From Hyphomonadaceae bacterium UBA5336 (lineage in GTDB: Bacteria; Pseudomonadota; Alphaproteobacteria; Caulobacterales; Hyphomonadaceae), in contig DHQO01000002.1 of NCBI GenBank assembly GCA_002408125.1, forward strand, positions 236,143-300,142: a DNA stretch of 64,000 nucleotides, written 5' to 3'. Under the pieces are notes generated by a model. It worked only from the letters and a program-made list of their open reading frames with translations. It did no database searches and was not told the origin of the DNA. Each line of letters begins with the position of its first letter. The stretch's first letter is position 1. The translations under genes were made by a program, and so were the position numbers. This document shows, one piece after another, positions 1-8,444 of the stretch.

Positions 1-19
1 AAGCTCAGGGAGGACTAAG

Positions 20-1519
20 TTGCGATTTTTCGGTCTTTTGATGGTGTTCGCTCTGGCATCCTTATCAGCCTGCAGCGGCTCCAGAACGCCTCAACCGGAG
101 ACAATTGATGAGCCGCTTGGCGCCATTCGCCTGGATCATCTCAATGTCATCGACACGCTGGATGGCCAAGTCCGGGAGGATGCTTCCATCCTTATCGTCG
201 ATGGTGTGATCGAGGGCGTGTTCGAGAGCGCAAGCGACATCCCTTCGCCTCCGAATCTCCAGGTCATTGATGCGGGCGGGACCTACGCCACTCCCGGATA
301 CAACAACATGCACACCCATACTGTGACGGACTTCTCGAACAGGGACAAAGAGCTCGCAATGATGCTGGCAAACGGCATCACGGGCTTCCGGCAAATGTCT
401 GGAAACAGGGGCGCGCTTGAGGCCCGCGCGCGCGGGCGTCTGGATTTCGAGCTCGGACCGGCGCTTTTGACCATGCCTGGTGAAGTCCTAACGCCTTTCA
501 ATGCAGGATCGCCCGACGCCGCCGAGCGGGAAATCGAACGGCAAGCCGAACAGGGAGCTGATTTCATCAAGGTCGGCCTGGTTGACCGCGAGACCTTTTT
601 TGCCGTGACCGCAAAAGCATCTGAGGTCGGCCTGTATTCGGCCGGGCATTTGCCGGGCGATGTTTCCATGCGCGAAGCCGCCGATGCCGGATACAGGGCC
701 ATGGAGCATTTCGGGACCGGGGAAAACCTGTTCTACGACTGCTCCTCCGATCCGCAGGCCTACTATTCCGATCCGGCCCATAATACGGAAATTCCAGCCT
801 GGCTGACAAAGATCCCGCTTGCCCAGCAAATGGCCCAGGGCCGGCTGAAAAGGATCATGATCAATCCCGCCGCATATGCAGAACAGGACGCCATTGCTCT
901 GCGCCAGAGGGCGATTGATGATTTCGATGAGGAAAAATGTCGTGATTTGGCGCGGAGATTCGCCGAGCTGGGAACCTGGCAGGTTCCAACACTGGTGAGA
1001 TTGAGACACCAGGAAAACGGGGAACTGCCTGAATATGACCTCGATAGCGAGGCCGCGGTCGCCTATTGGGATGAGGACGAGCGCAAAATTCGCCAGGAAG
1101 TCGATGAGGTGTATGCTCAGTTGCCGGAAGAGATGAAGGCGACCTATCTCAGCTCATACCAATACCATCTTCGCGTCATCAAGATATGGGATGAAGAGAA
1201 CGTGCCAATGATGATCGGCACCGATGACTCCGGTCTCTCGCCGGCCAGCACGATGCAGGATGAATTTGAGGAGCTTGCAGAAGCCGGCCTGTCTCCACTG
1301 AAGATTCTACAGATGACGACCATTGATTCCGCAAGGTTTCTGGGCCGAACGAACACGATGGGCCAGATTGCGCCGGGCATGGCTGCCGACATCGTGCTGC
1401 TCACCACAAATCCGCTGGAGAGCGTGGACAATTTTGATGATATCGCAGCTGTGGTACGCGGCGGGCGATATTTCAGCAAATCAGATCTCGATGCGCTCGT
1501 TGCCGGGCATGATCAGTGA
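20..1519 (+). CDS. Amidohydrolase-family lipoprotein
   Basis: 499-residue metal-dependent hydrolase of the imidazolonepropionase/prolidase-like amidohydrolase superfamily, predicted to act in the cell envelope. The N-terminus has a hydrophobic stretch ending in a lipobox (LSAC, Cys about residue 18). The metal-binding set is complete: HTH at residues 98-100, a candidate carboxylated Lys184 (FIKVG), His210 (AGH), His230 (EHF) and Asp402 (GTDDSG). The C-terminal strand 'GQIAPGMAADIVLL' is typical of the family. AGGGAGGA precedes the ATG. Substrate is unknown; relatives cleave cyclic amides or dipeptides. Next to a catabolic cluster but no shared operon is visible. Confidence 0.88.
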   Translation: MRFFGLLMVFALASLSACSGSRTPQPETIDEPLGAIRLDHLNVIDTLDGQVREDASILIVDGVIEGVFESASDIPSPPNLQVIDAGGTYATPGYNNMHTHTVTDFSNRDKELAMMLANGITGFRQMSGNRGALEARARGRLDFELGPALLTMPGEVLTPFNAGSPDAAEREIERQAEQGADFIKVGLVDRETFFAVTAKASEVGLYSAGHLPGDVSMREAADAGYRAMEHFGTGENLFYDCSSDPQAYYSDPAHNTEIPAWLTKIPLAQQMAQGRLKRIMINPAAYAEQDAIALRQRAIDDFDEEKCRDLARRFAELGTWQVPTLVRLRHQENGELPEYDLDSEAAVAYWDEDERKIRQEVDEVYAQLPEEMKATYLSSYQYHLRVIKIWDEENVPMMIGTDDSGLSPASTMQDEFEELAEAGLSPLKILQMTTIDSARFLGRTNTMGQIAPGMAADIVLLTTNPLESVDNFDDIAAVVRGGRYFSKSDLDALVAGHDQ

Positions 1520-1583
1520 AGCGGCGACGGCAACTTCAACTGATCCAGCAGGGGCTGTCCCTCGATTGCAATCGCATGAATTC

Positions 1584-2234
1584 CTACAGGCCCATGCTGG
1601 CGCGGCGTGCCATGTCGTCCTTGAAGACGGCGGCAAATGTCTCGCGCTCCAGCGCGCGCGCCTGATGGTCCTGCAATGCCGGCATGGCTGCGCCATCGAA
1701 GCCGGCATGGCAGGCGACGAAGAAGCACCAGACCAGATACACATCGATGATTGACCAGTCGCCGAGCCACCAGCCGCGCTCGCCAATACGCGCTGCTGCA
1801 TAGCCGAAGCTCGCCGCAGCGAGCTCCTGTGCACGTTCGCGCACCGGGCCGACATCGCCCGTCGTGAAGCGGACAGGGTTGGCCAAGCCCCGCACAATGG
1901 GATGAAGCGTGCCCGAACACAACGAAAAGCCGCGCTGAATCTCGGCGACAATCAAGGGCGTATCCCGGGCCGGCAATATCCCGGCCTCAGGGCGTAGGGC
2001 GTCGATATAGGCCAGAATGGCGGGATTCTCCGTGATCACGGCCCCATCGGCGACAAAGGCTGGCACTTTCCCAAGCGGCGAAACGCTCAGATATACCTTT
2101 GAATACTACTCATTCCTGTCCAGATTGACGATATTGAGGTCGTACTCCAGCCCGGCTTCCGCCAACGCAACTCGGCTCACCATCGAGCAGGCGCCAGGAA
2201 AGTGGTACAGGGCGAGTGAAGGCGTATGACTCAT
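1584..2234 (-). pseudogene. Glutathione S-transferase interrupted by an in-frame stop
   Basis: Two pieces in the same frame form one GST. The thioredoxin-like start (MSHTPSLALYHFPGACSMV, ATG at 2232-2234) runs to ...NLDRNE, then TAG at 2106-2108, and continues YSKVYLSVSPLGKVPAFVADGAVITENPAIL, which holds the conserved cis-Pro (KVPA) and the glutathione-binding ENPAI segment, followed by a helical C-terminal domain. The amber codon could come from one C-to-T change in CAG. Rejoined length is about 216 residues, normal for a bacterial GST. No start codon lies between the stop and KVPAF to give a useful second product. Probably a pseudogene, or a sequencing error. Confidence 0.8.
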
Positions 2235-2268
2235 TGTCTTTCCCTGATCTAGCGGCCGGTCTGCCATC

Positions 2269-3133
2269 CTAGAAGCTTTGCGTAAGTTCGACACCGTAGC
2301 GGCGAGGATTGGCCCAGCTCTCCCGGCCACCACCGCCGAGGGTCGGCGGGAACACCACGACCTGGTTCAGATATTCCTCATCCGAACAATTGTCGCAGAA
2401 CAGGCGAAGCCGAGTTGATCCGTTCGGCAGGTCCCACCAGGCCGTCAGATCGAGGACGCCATAGGAATCTGTGCCGACCGTGTTCTCGAAATTGAAGTAA
2501 TAGTCGTCCTTCCAGCCATAATTGCCCTTCAGGGTCAGCTGGCCGTTGCGGCCAAGATCGGCGGCATACTCAGCACCGAGAGTAAAGGCATGTTCAGGTG
2601 TGCGCGGAAGGCGGTTTCCTGCGAGGCTGCCGGTCAGGGATTCGAAGCGGTCGAAGGTGGCGCTGATAGGTGTAGTTTGCCGTCACCGTCAGGCCCTCGG
2701 CCAGGAGCGCAACAAACTCTGTTTCAATGCCGGTCAGCGTGCTGTCGCCGGCATTCTGCGTCAGCGCCTGGGGCGCCCCGCCAATCGCAACAATCGATTG
2801 CACCTGCTGGTTCTGATAGTCGTACTGATAGACTGCCGAGTTGAACTGAACGCGGTCATCGAAGAAGCGTGATTTCAAGCCGATTTCGACCAAGCGCAGG
2901 CGCTCCTCATCGAAGGAGGAATTGGCTGAGGCGGGATCGTAGACGGCGTACTGAACGCCGCCGCTTTTGAAGCCTTCGGCATAGGTCCCGTAGATCATCA
3001 CATCGTCGGTGACATCATAGTCGAGCGTAATCTTCGGATCAGTCGAGGAGAAGCTCAGCGAGTCGCTCACCACGAAGTCCATGGGCATCACCGGAAAGCC
3101 CGGCGTGTTGGTTGCCTGTATAGGCGCACACAA
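2269..3133 (-). pseudogene. TonB-dependent receptor C-terminal remnant, frameshifted
   Basis: Only the last third of an outer-membrane TonB-dependent receptor remains. Typical barrel motifs are seen: ITLDYDVTDDVMIYGTYAEGFKSGG, then 'ERLRLVEIGLKSRFFDDRV'. At about 2664-2668 the frame breaks (NYTY to QRHL); a two-base loss in a TATAT run would explain it. Reading resumes in another frame as SATFDRFESLTG and ends with the expected aromatic terminus RRYGVELTQSF at 2269-2271. Signal peptide, plug and most of the barrel are absent; the frame opens at a TTG directly beside an operator-like palindrome. Nonfunctional remnant. Confidence 0.8.
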
Positions 3134-3136
3134 AAT

Positions 3137-3148
3137 GGACTATTAGTC
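3137..3148. promoter_or_regulatory. Operator-like palindrome, site A (GAC-N5-GTC)
   Basis: GGACTATTAGTC, directly upstream of the receptor remnant on the minus strand. It is the near-exact reverse complement of site B at 3271 and shares GAC-N5-GTC with sites at 5070 and 5922. Probably bound by the TetR regulator encoded at 5134; inference. Confidence 0.5.
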
Positions 3149-3270
3149 TACTTTTATCTGTTTGCCGCCAAGGAAACTCATCCGGCGGAAGCACGCAATC
3201 CTAATCATTCATGCCTTAAACCGCAGCACTCACGATCTCCCGGATCACTCGGATAAGTTTTAATTTTTTT

Positions 3271-3282
3271 GACTAATAGTCC
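3271..3282. promoter_or_regulatory. Operator-like palindrome, site B (GAC-N5-GTC)
   Basis: GACTAATAGTCC after a T-run, exactly the reverse complement of site A 134 bases away. It lies in the 201-base gap between the monooxygenase end and the receptor remnant, which otherwise shows no gene. Confidence 0.5.
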
Positions 3283-3334
3283 TTTACATGCCCGCAAATG
3301 GAGCAAAACAAGCGCGACGGCCCCAAGGCAGAAT

Positions 3335-4867
3335 TCACACAGCCGACAGCTCACGGGCCTGGTCCGGCTGAGCCGCAGGACCTTCCAGCATCGCTTGATA
3401 TGCCCTCACCAACTCACCTGCGGTCCCGGTCCCGAAAACATAACGGTCTTCGCGCACCAGAACCGCCTCGGCACCGGCTTTCGCAAGCCAGGCCTCCAAC
3501 TCGGGGCGAAATGCCGCCAACATTGGGGCCGCCGTCGAGACCTGCAGGATGTTGAGCCTGCGGTCGATCATTCTTGCATGGAGCGCACCCGCACTGATCA
3601 GCCAGGCCTGTGAGCCCAGAACATCATCCAGCCGCAAAACACCGTCTTCCTGTATCATCGATGGCTGGAAAAAACGCTTGCCAGCCTCAGGCGCTTGCGG
3701 AAGCCCCAGAACGATCTGAAAGGGTGGAGATTCAATGGAAGGCTGTTCCATGCCCGCTGCTTTCGCCGCCTTCATCTGTTGATCGCGGGCCGCGGCAATG
3801 GCCCGATCAAGCGTGCAAACGACCTTGCCTGTCTCGATGGCGGCATGCGTGATGGCCCGCACATGGGGCTCGCGTTCAATCTGGTAGCTGGGGAACAGAC
3901 ATTCCTCATCATAGCCATTCAGCGCCAGGGGAATACGCCAGGACAGCGCGATAGCGTCGCGGATGCCCGAGCACATGCCCTGGCCGGCAAAAGGGGGCAT
4001 CTGATGGGCGGCATCACCGGCCAGAAACACATTCCCCCGCCGCCAGTGTTCAGCGACCAGCGCATGGAAACGGTAGACCGCCTTGCGTTCGACCTTCAGG
4101 ATATCGTCTCGATTCCACGGCGCGAGAAGCTCGGCAATCGCGGCATCCTCAACAATACTTTCCGCCGTTTCGCCGGGCTTGAGCATGAATTCAAACCGCC
4201 GGCGCGAATTGCCCATCACAACATAGGTCGTCGGCCGGGCCGGATCGCAGAACTGAATATTGTGTGTCGGGAATTCGTTGTTCGGCCGAACAACAAGGTC
4301 GAGAACAAGCCACGGCTCATCAAATCCAAGATCATCAAGGCGCACACCCAGGGCACGGCGCACAGAACTGGTGCCGCCATCACATCCGATCAGATAGCGT
4401 GATGTGACTTCGATCCCCTCACTCTTTCCACTCCACCGCGACACGACGTGATCGCCCCTGTCCTCGAACGCCTCAAGCACGGTTCCGGTCAGAAACGTGA
4501 CATAGGGATCATTTTCCAGGCGGCAGCGCAGGGCATTTTCTATGCCTGGCTGATGCATCATGTAGCTTTTCCAGCCAGTATCCGCAGGCTGCGACGCATC
4601 GAACTCCAGAAGAGTGTCGCCCTCGCTGTTCTGGAAGACATAGCGGCCGACCGACAGGATCGAATCCTCTATCTCGTCGACGATCTCAAGCTGCTGGAAA
4701 ACGCGCATGATCTCATGATCGAAATGCGCAGCCCGCGGCATCGGGTACACATCCTCAGACTTGTCAGCGACAAAGACAGACACACCCTTCTGCCCCAGAA
4801 GACCGGCCAGCACGACACCCACGGGCCCCGCACCGACAATCGCGACATCACATTTGATAGTTTTCAT
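3335..4867 (-). CDS. FAD-dependent aromatic monooxygenase, MhpA-like
   Basis: 510-residue class A flavoprotein hydroxylase resembling 3-(3-hydroxyphenyl)propionate hydroxylase: NAD(P)H- and O2-dependent ring hydroxylation in the cytoplasm. The start at 4867 is chosen because MKTIKCDVAIVGAGPVG puts the dinucleotide-binding GxGxxG at residues about 11-16, with AGGAACC upstream; a start 12 codons earlier is possible. The second FAD motif GDAAHQMPPFAGQGM is intact, and the C-terminal part matches the thioredoxin-like tail of the family. Divergent from the TetR gene at 5134, with operator-like site C between. Substrate not determinable. Confidence 0.87.
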   Translation of the reverse strand: MKTIKCDVAIVGAGPVGVVLAGLLGQKGVSVFVADKSEDVYPMPRAAHFDHEIMRVFQQLEIVDEIEDSILSVGRYVFQNSEGDTLLEFDASQPADTGWKSYMMHQPGIENALRCRLENDPYVTFLTGTVLEAFEDRGDHVVSRWSGKSEGIEVTSRYLIGCDGGTSSVRRALGVRLDDLGFDEPWLVLDLVVRPNNEFPTHNIQFCDPARPTTYVVMGNSRRRFEFMLKPGETAESIVEDAAIAELLAPWNRDDILKVERKAVYRFHALVAEHWRRGNVFLAGDAAHQMPPFAGQGMCSGIRDAIALSWRIPLALNGYDEECLFPSYQIEREPHVRAITHAAIETGKVVCTLDRAIAAARDQQMKAAKAAGMEQPSIESPPFQIVLGLPQAPEAGKRFFQPSMIQEDGVLRLDDVLGSQAWLISAGALHARMIDRRLNILQVSTAAPMLAAFRPELEAWLAKAGAEAVLVREDRYVFGTGTAGELVRAYQAMLEGPAAQPDQARELSAV

Positions 4868-5069
4868 TCTGGTTCCTGCCCACACCTTCAGTTCTGCCGT
4901 CAAACCGCGAAATCCTCGGGCGCAGCCGCCCCCGCTGATGACCCATCATGGTCGGGGTATCCGTCACACTCGTCGGATTGCCTGGACGGAAGAGATCGCC
5001 ATGGCGTGCGCTATTGACATCTTGCGTCCTCCAGTCAGCTGGCGCGGGATCCCGCCAACCCATTTTCTT

Positions 5070-5081
5070 GGACGAAACGTC
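5070..5081. promoter_or_regulatory. Operator-like palindrome, site C (GAC-N5-GTC)
   Basis: GGACGAAACGTC, perfect GACG-AAA-CGTC arms, in the 266-base divergent promoter between the monooxygenase and the TetR gene, where an autoregulating TetR repressor would bind. No other element was recognised in this gap. Confidence 0.5.
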
Positions 5082-5133
5082 TAAATCTTGGGCGCCTCGA
5101 TTTCAAGGATTCTTTTGACGCAGCTCCAGGAGT

Positions 5134-5838
5134 GTGCAATTCGCTCTACTCATGGAACAAAAGTCAAAGAAACTGCCCAAAACGGCAGAAGATACAGGCA
5201 AAAAGCGCCTGGATCCCAGACGAAAGCGATCCCGGGAAGCCATCCTGCAGGCCGGACGATCCTTGTTCAGCGAACAGCATCCCGGTGCGATCAGCACCGA
5301 TGAAGTCATTCGCGTCGCCAATGTTGCCAAGCAGACTTTTTACAATCATTTCTCGGACAAGGATGAGCTTGTCCGGGAAATCCTGATGCTCGCGCGTGCT
5401 CGCGTGGATGCGGCCGTCACGCGTGAGAATGAGGGACAAACCGATCCTGCGCGCCGGGTCGCCACAGCCGTTTCGATCTACGCCGCACAGGCCCTGCGCA
5501 ACCCGGAGGATGGGGGCATATTTGCCCGCTTGCCGCTTTATGACATAGCGCCGACTTCTGCGATGCATTCACCAACCATCAATGATCTCAAGTCGGGCCT
5601 GTCAGAAGGCAGGCTGGCCTTCTTTTGCCTGGAGACAGGTCTTGCCGTTCTTCTTGGTATCTCCCAGGCACTGATCGCACGCATTATATCCCTTGAGCAC
5701 AAGTCATTGGCCGTCTCCACCTGCCAGCAGTTCAATACGCTCCTGCTGCGCGGGTATGGACTGTCGCCCATCGAGTCCGAACTGATCGCATCCGAAGCGG
5801 CTGAAAAGATAATCCGGCCCGTTGTCGAGGGCACCTAG
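5134..5838 (+). CDS. TetR-family transcriptional regulator
   Basis: One-component DNA-binding regulator. The helix-turn-helix region lies at about residues 30-80 (REAILQAGRSLFSE...ISTDEVIRVANVAKQTFYNHFSDKDELVREI), followed by a divergent ligand-binding domain. Start uncertain: GTG at 5134 has AGGAG almost touching it, whereas ATG at 5152 starts MEQKSKK and gives 228 residues. The N-terminus is unusually long and basic (KKRLDPRRKRSR). It likely controls the divergent monooxygenase and perhaps the genes on either side through the GAC-N5-GTC sites; inference from position. Confidence 0.86.
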   Translation: MQFALLMEQKSKKLPKTAEDTGKKRLDPRRKRSREAILQAGRSLFSEQHPGAISTDEVIRVANVAKQTFYNHFSDKDELVREILMLARARVDAAVTRENEGQTDPARRVATAVSIYAAQALRNPEDGGIFARLPLYDIAPTSAMHSPTINDLKSGLSEGRLAFFCLETGLAVLLGISQALIARIISLEHKSLAVSTCQQFNTLLLRGYGLSPIESELIASEAAEKIIRPVVEGT

Positions 5839-5921
5839 AATCCCGACCAGTCTGCCCTGTGCGTGCGCCGCTCTGGCTGGCGGGCCCTGAGGCTTCGTCC
5901 TGGTTTTCGCCAAACTTAATT

Positions 5922-5933
5922 GACGAATAGTCC
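5922..5933. promoter_or_regulatory. Operator-like palindrome, site D (GAC-N5-GTC)
   Basis: GACGAATAGTCC in an AT-rich stretch about 125 bases before the amidohydrolase gene at 6057. Matches site B at 10 of 12 positions. Confidence 0.5.
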
Positions 5934-6056
5934 ATTTAAATCTATTCATTGCTCCCATAACAATCAAGCTGCGCCAAGGCAGCGACAAACTCAGCCCGTG
6001 GGAGGCCCGGCCATGCAATTTGTTCCCAATTCGAACCGGCCGGCCAGCGCATCACG

Positions 6057-7139
6057 ATGACCGGCGGCAAGTACACGCGCCGCGACAATCTGAAAATGAT
6101 CGGCGCGGCAGGAATTGCCGGGCTCACCGGCTGCACCACCTCAATCCCCGCATCCACAGGAGAGCCCACGCCGGTGACAACTGGATCGATCGACGTTCAC
6201 GCCCATTTCCTTCCGCAACACTACACGGAAACCGCGATAGCATCCGGCCATGGCCATCCGGACGGCATGCCTGGCTTTCCCGCCTGGAGCGGCGAGGACA
6301 TGGTAGCCATGATGGACCGGCAGAACATCACGCGTTCAATCCTATCGGTCAGTTCCCCGGGGGTTCACCTTGGCGACGATGATGCTGCCGCGGACCTGGC
6401 ACGGTTTGTAAACCGGGAAGCGGCCGACCTCGCCGCGCGCTATCCCGGGCGGTTTGGCTTCTTTGCGTCACTGCCCCTGCCGGATGTCTCCGCGAGCCTG
6501 ACTGAAATCGACTACGCATTCGACCAGCTAGGGGCCAGCGGGGTCATCCTGGAAAGCAACCACCATGGCGTTTATCCTGGCGATCCGGACTTCGATCCGC
6601 TGCTTGAAGCGCTCGACCGGCGCGGCGCGGTTGTCTTCCTGCACCCGACATCGCCGCACTGCACCTGCGGCGTCGGGCAGGGTCACAGTCTTCCCGCACC
6701 GATTCTTGAATTCATGTTCGAGACGACCCGCGTCGTCACCAATCTGGTCTACAGGCAAGTGCCCATACGGTTTCCCGGCATCCGATTCATCATCCCTCAT
6801 GGTGGCGCGGCGCTACCCGCACTTGCAGACCGGATCGCGTTTGCAAGTGCTGCCATCCCCTCCGCCGGTGACCTCAATCCACAACAGGTGATCGAGCAAC
6901 TCGGCACATTCTATTATGACCTTGCCGGGGCGCCCCTGCCCCGCCAGCTGCCCGCGCTTCGAAGCTTCGCATCCGATTCCAGGCTTCTCTATGGCAGCGA
7001 CTGGCCATTCACGCCGGAGCCCCTCGTCCAGAGGCTGAAAACCGGTCTCGAACAGACCTTTTCTGACAGTCCGGACCTGCTCGCCACCGTTCAGCGCGGC
7101 AACGCGCTCGGCCTGCTTGGTCCCGCGAACGCCCCCTGA
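6057..7139 (+). CDS. ACMSD-like amidohydrolase/decarboxylase, exported
   Basis: 360-residue member of the amidohydrolase_2 family that includes aminocarboxymuconate-semialdehyde and 2,3-dihydroxybenzoate-type decarboxylases and lactonases. Metal and catalytic residues are in place: DVHAH (His48, His50), His196 (FLHPT), His248 (IPHGG) and Asp315 (YGSDWPF). The N-terminus TRRDNLKMIGAAGIAGLTGC looks like a Tat signal (TRRxxLK) with a lipobox, so it is probably a periplasmic lipoprotein; that is unusual for decarboxylases of this family, which are mostly cytoplasmic. Follows operator-like site D and probably heads an operon with the ThuA and GST genes. Confidence 0.85.
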   Translation: MTGGKYTRRDNLKMIGAAGIAGLTGCTTSIPASTGEPTPVTTGSIDVHAHFLPQHYTETAIASGHGHPDGMPGFPAWSGEDMVAMMDRQNITRSILSVSSPGVHLGDDDAAADLARFVNREAADLAARYPGRFGFFASLPLPDVSASLTEIDYAFDQLGASGVILESNHHGVYPGDPDFDPLLEALDRRGAVVFLHPTSPHCTCGVGQGHSLPAPILEFMFETTRVVTNLVYRQVPIRFPGIRFIIPHGGAALPALADRIAFASAAIPSAGDLNPQQVIEQLGTFYYDLAGAPLPRQLPALRSFASDSRLLYGSDWPFTPEPLVQRLKTGLEQTFSDSPDLLATVQRGNALGLLGPANAP

Positions 7140-7154
7140 ACAACGGAGCCCTTG

Positions 7155-7193
7155 ATGAAACTGTTGCGCTTTACCTCGTCCATCGGGAGATAA
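7155..7193 (+). pseudogene. Possible vestigial start of an FAH-family gene
   Basis: A 12-codon frame (MKLLRFTSSIGR, stop TAA) preceded by GGAGCC at good spacing. MKLLRF-type starts are common in fumarylacetoacetate hydrolase-family proteins. It may be a decayed gene start, a leader peptide or chance; nothing recognisable follows in any frame. Confidence 0.15.
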
Positions 7194-7245
7194 ACCGTTG
7201 CTGTCTCACCGGGCATCACAGCAGTGCACGAAGAGAAAGCTGTCC

Positions 7246-8439
7246 ATGGTAGGGATAGGAACGGCCTTGCGCATCTGTCTGGCCGGGCCAGTGATACTCC
7301 TGCCCGCATGCACGGCCGGGCCCGAACCAGCCCCACAGCAAGCCGCCCGGATCGATTGCCCGCTGCGCGAGGCTTCCTACGATCTCGACACGCCGCTCAT
7401 GGATATCCTCATGGACCCGCGGGCGATCGAGGCGGTCGAACGCGCGGCTCCGGGCTTTTTCGGCGCCCTGCCGGACGAGCTCAAACGGGTTACCCCACCT
7501 TCCCTGTCAGCGGGCTACAACATCGCCGTCATCGCCAATATGAAGAAGATGCCCGATCCCGTCGTCCAGGAGATCGCCCGAGAGCTGGCAGCCCTTCCGC
7601 TGACCGATGAGATCAAGGCGGCGCGGTGCGAACGCTATGAGGTCGTTCCGCCCGAGATCGAAGTTGCAGAGGGGCAGATCAGAATTCTGGTCTTTGACAA
7701 GACGAACGCGCATCGGGAAGTCGAGGCCATGGCCGCGTCTGAGCAGATGCTGCAGGACCTTGCCACTGAAAATGACTGGTCGGTGGTCAGAACAAATAGC
7801 GGCGCTGCCTTCACATCCGAAATTCTTCGGCAGTTTGATGTGGTGATATGGGACAATGTCAGCGGCGATGTCCTCACGCTTTCACAGCGTGACGCATTCC
7901 GAGCCTATGTTGAGGCAGGTGGCGGATTTGTCGGGCTGCATGGCGCCGGGGGAAACCGCTTCTACGCCTGGCACTGGTATGTGAACACGCTCATCGGCAC
8001 GCAATATATTGGTCACCCGCACGACCCGCAAATCGAGGAGGGTACCGTCCGGATCGAAGCCGGAGAGGACTGTCTGTCGAATGAAGTGCCAGACGTGTGG
8101 GCGGTTGAGGATGAATGGTATGCCTTCGTCGCAAATCCCCGCGAGGCTGGAGCGCGCATCCTTGCAACGGTCGATGAAAGCTCAATTTCCACCACCGGCC
8201 TTTTCGGCGCAGACCTGTCCATGGGCGACGATCACCCGGTAATCTGGGCGCGCGAGGTTGCGCAGGGACGTTCCTTTTACTCCGCGCTGGGTCACGCTCC
8301 GCAAGTCTACGCCGACCCGGTCTATCGACGGCTGGTCGCCAATGGGGTCCGCTGGGCTGCCGGGGCGTGTCCGGCGGCTCCCGAAGCGCCGTCTGCGCTT
8401 CCCCAGAAGCTCGCCCCTGGCGACCTGGCGGAAGAGTAG
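7246..8439 (+). CDS. ThuA-domain lipoprotein
   Basis: 397-residue envelope protein. The start at 7246 (MVGIGTALRICLAGPVILLPAC) gives a lipoprotein signal with lipobox LPAC; a start 16 codons earlier would spoil the signal peptide. About 120 residues of helical unknown sequence follow, then a ThuA-like (type 1 glutamine amidotransferase-fold) domain: IRILVFDKTNAHRE, 'FDVVIWDNVSGD', GGGFVGLHGAGG, WHWYVNTLIG, HPVIWAREV, SALGHAPQVY. ThuA proteins occur in sugar catabolism and as exported domains of uncertain function; catalysis is not assured. Between the amidohydrolase and the GST, 5 bases from the latter. Confidence 0.8.
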   Translation: MVGIGTALRICLAGPVILLPACTAGPEPAPQQAARIDCPLREASYDLDTPLMDILMDPRAIEAVERAAPGFFGALPDELKRVTPPSLSAGYNIAVIANMKKMPDPVVQEIARELAALPLTDEIKAARCERYEVVPPEIEVAEGQIRILVFDKTNAHREVEAMAASEQMLQDLATENDWSVVRTNSGAAFTSEILRQFDVVIWDNVSGDVLTLSQRDAFRAYVEAGGGFVGLHGAGGNRFYAWHWYVNTLIGTQYIGHPHDPQIEEGTVRIEAGEDCLSNEVPDVWAVEDEWYAFVANPREAGARILATVDESSISTTGLFGADLSMGDDHPVIWAREVAQGRSFYSALGHAPQVYADPVYRRLVANGVRWAAGACPAAPEAPSALPQKLAPGDLAEE

Positions 8440-8444
8440 GCTCA

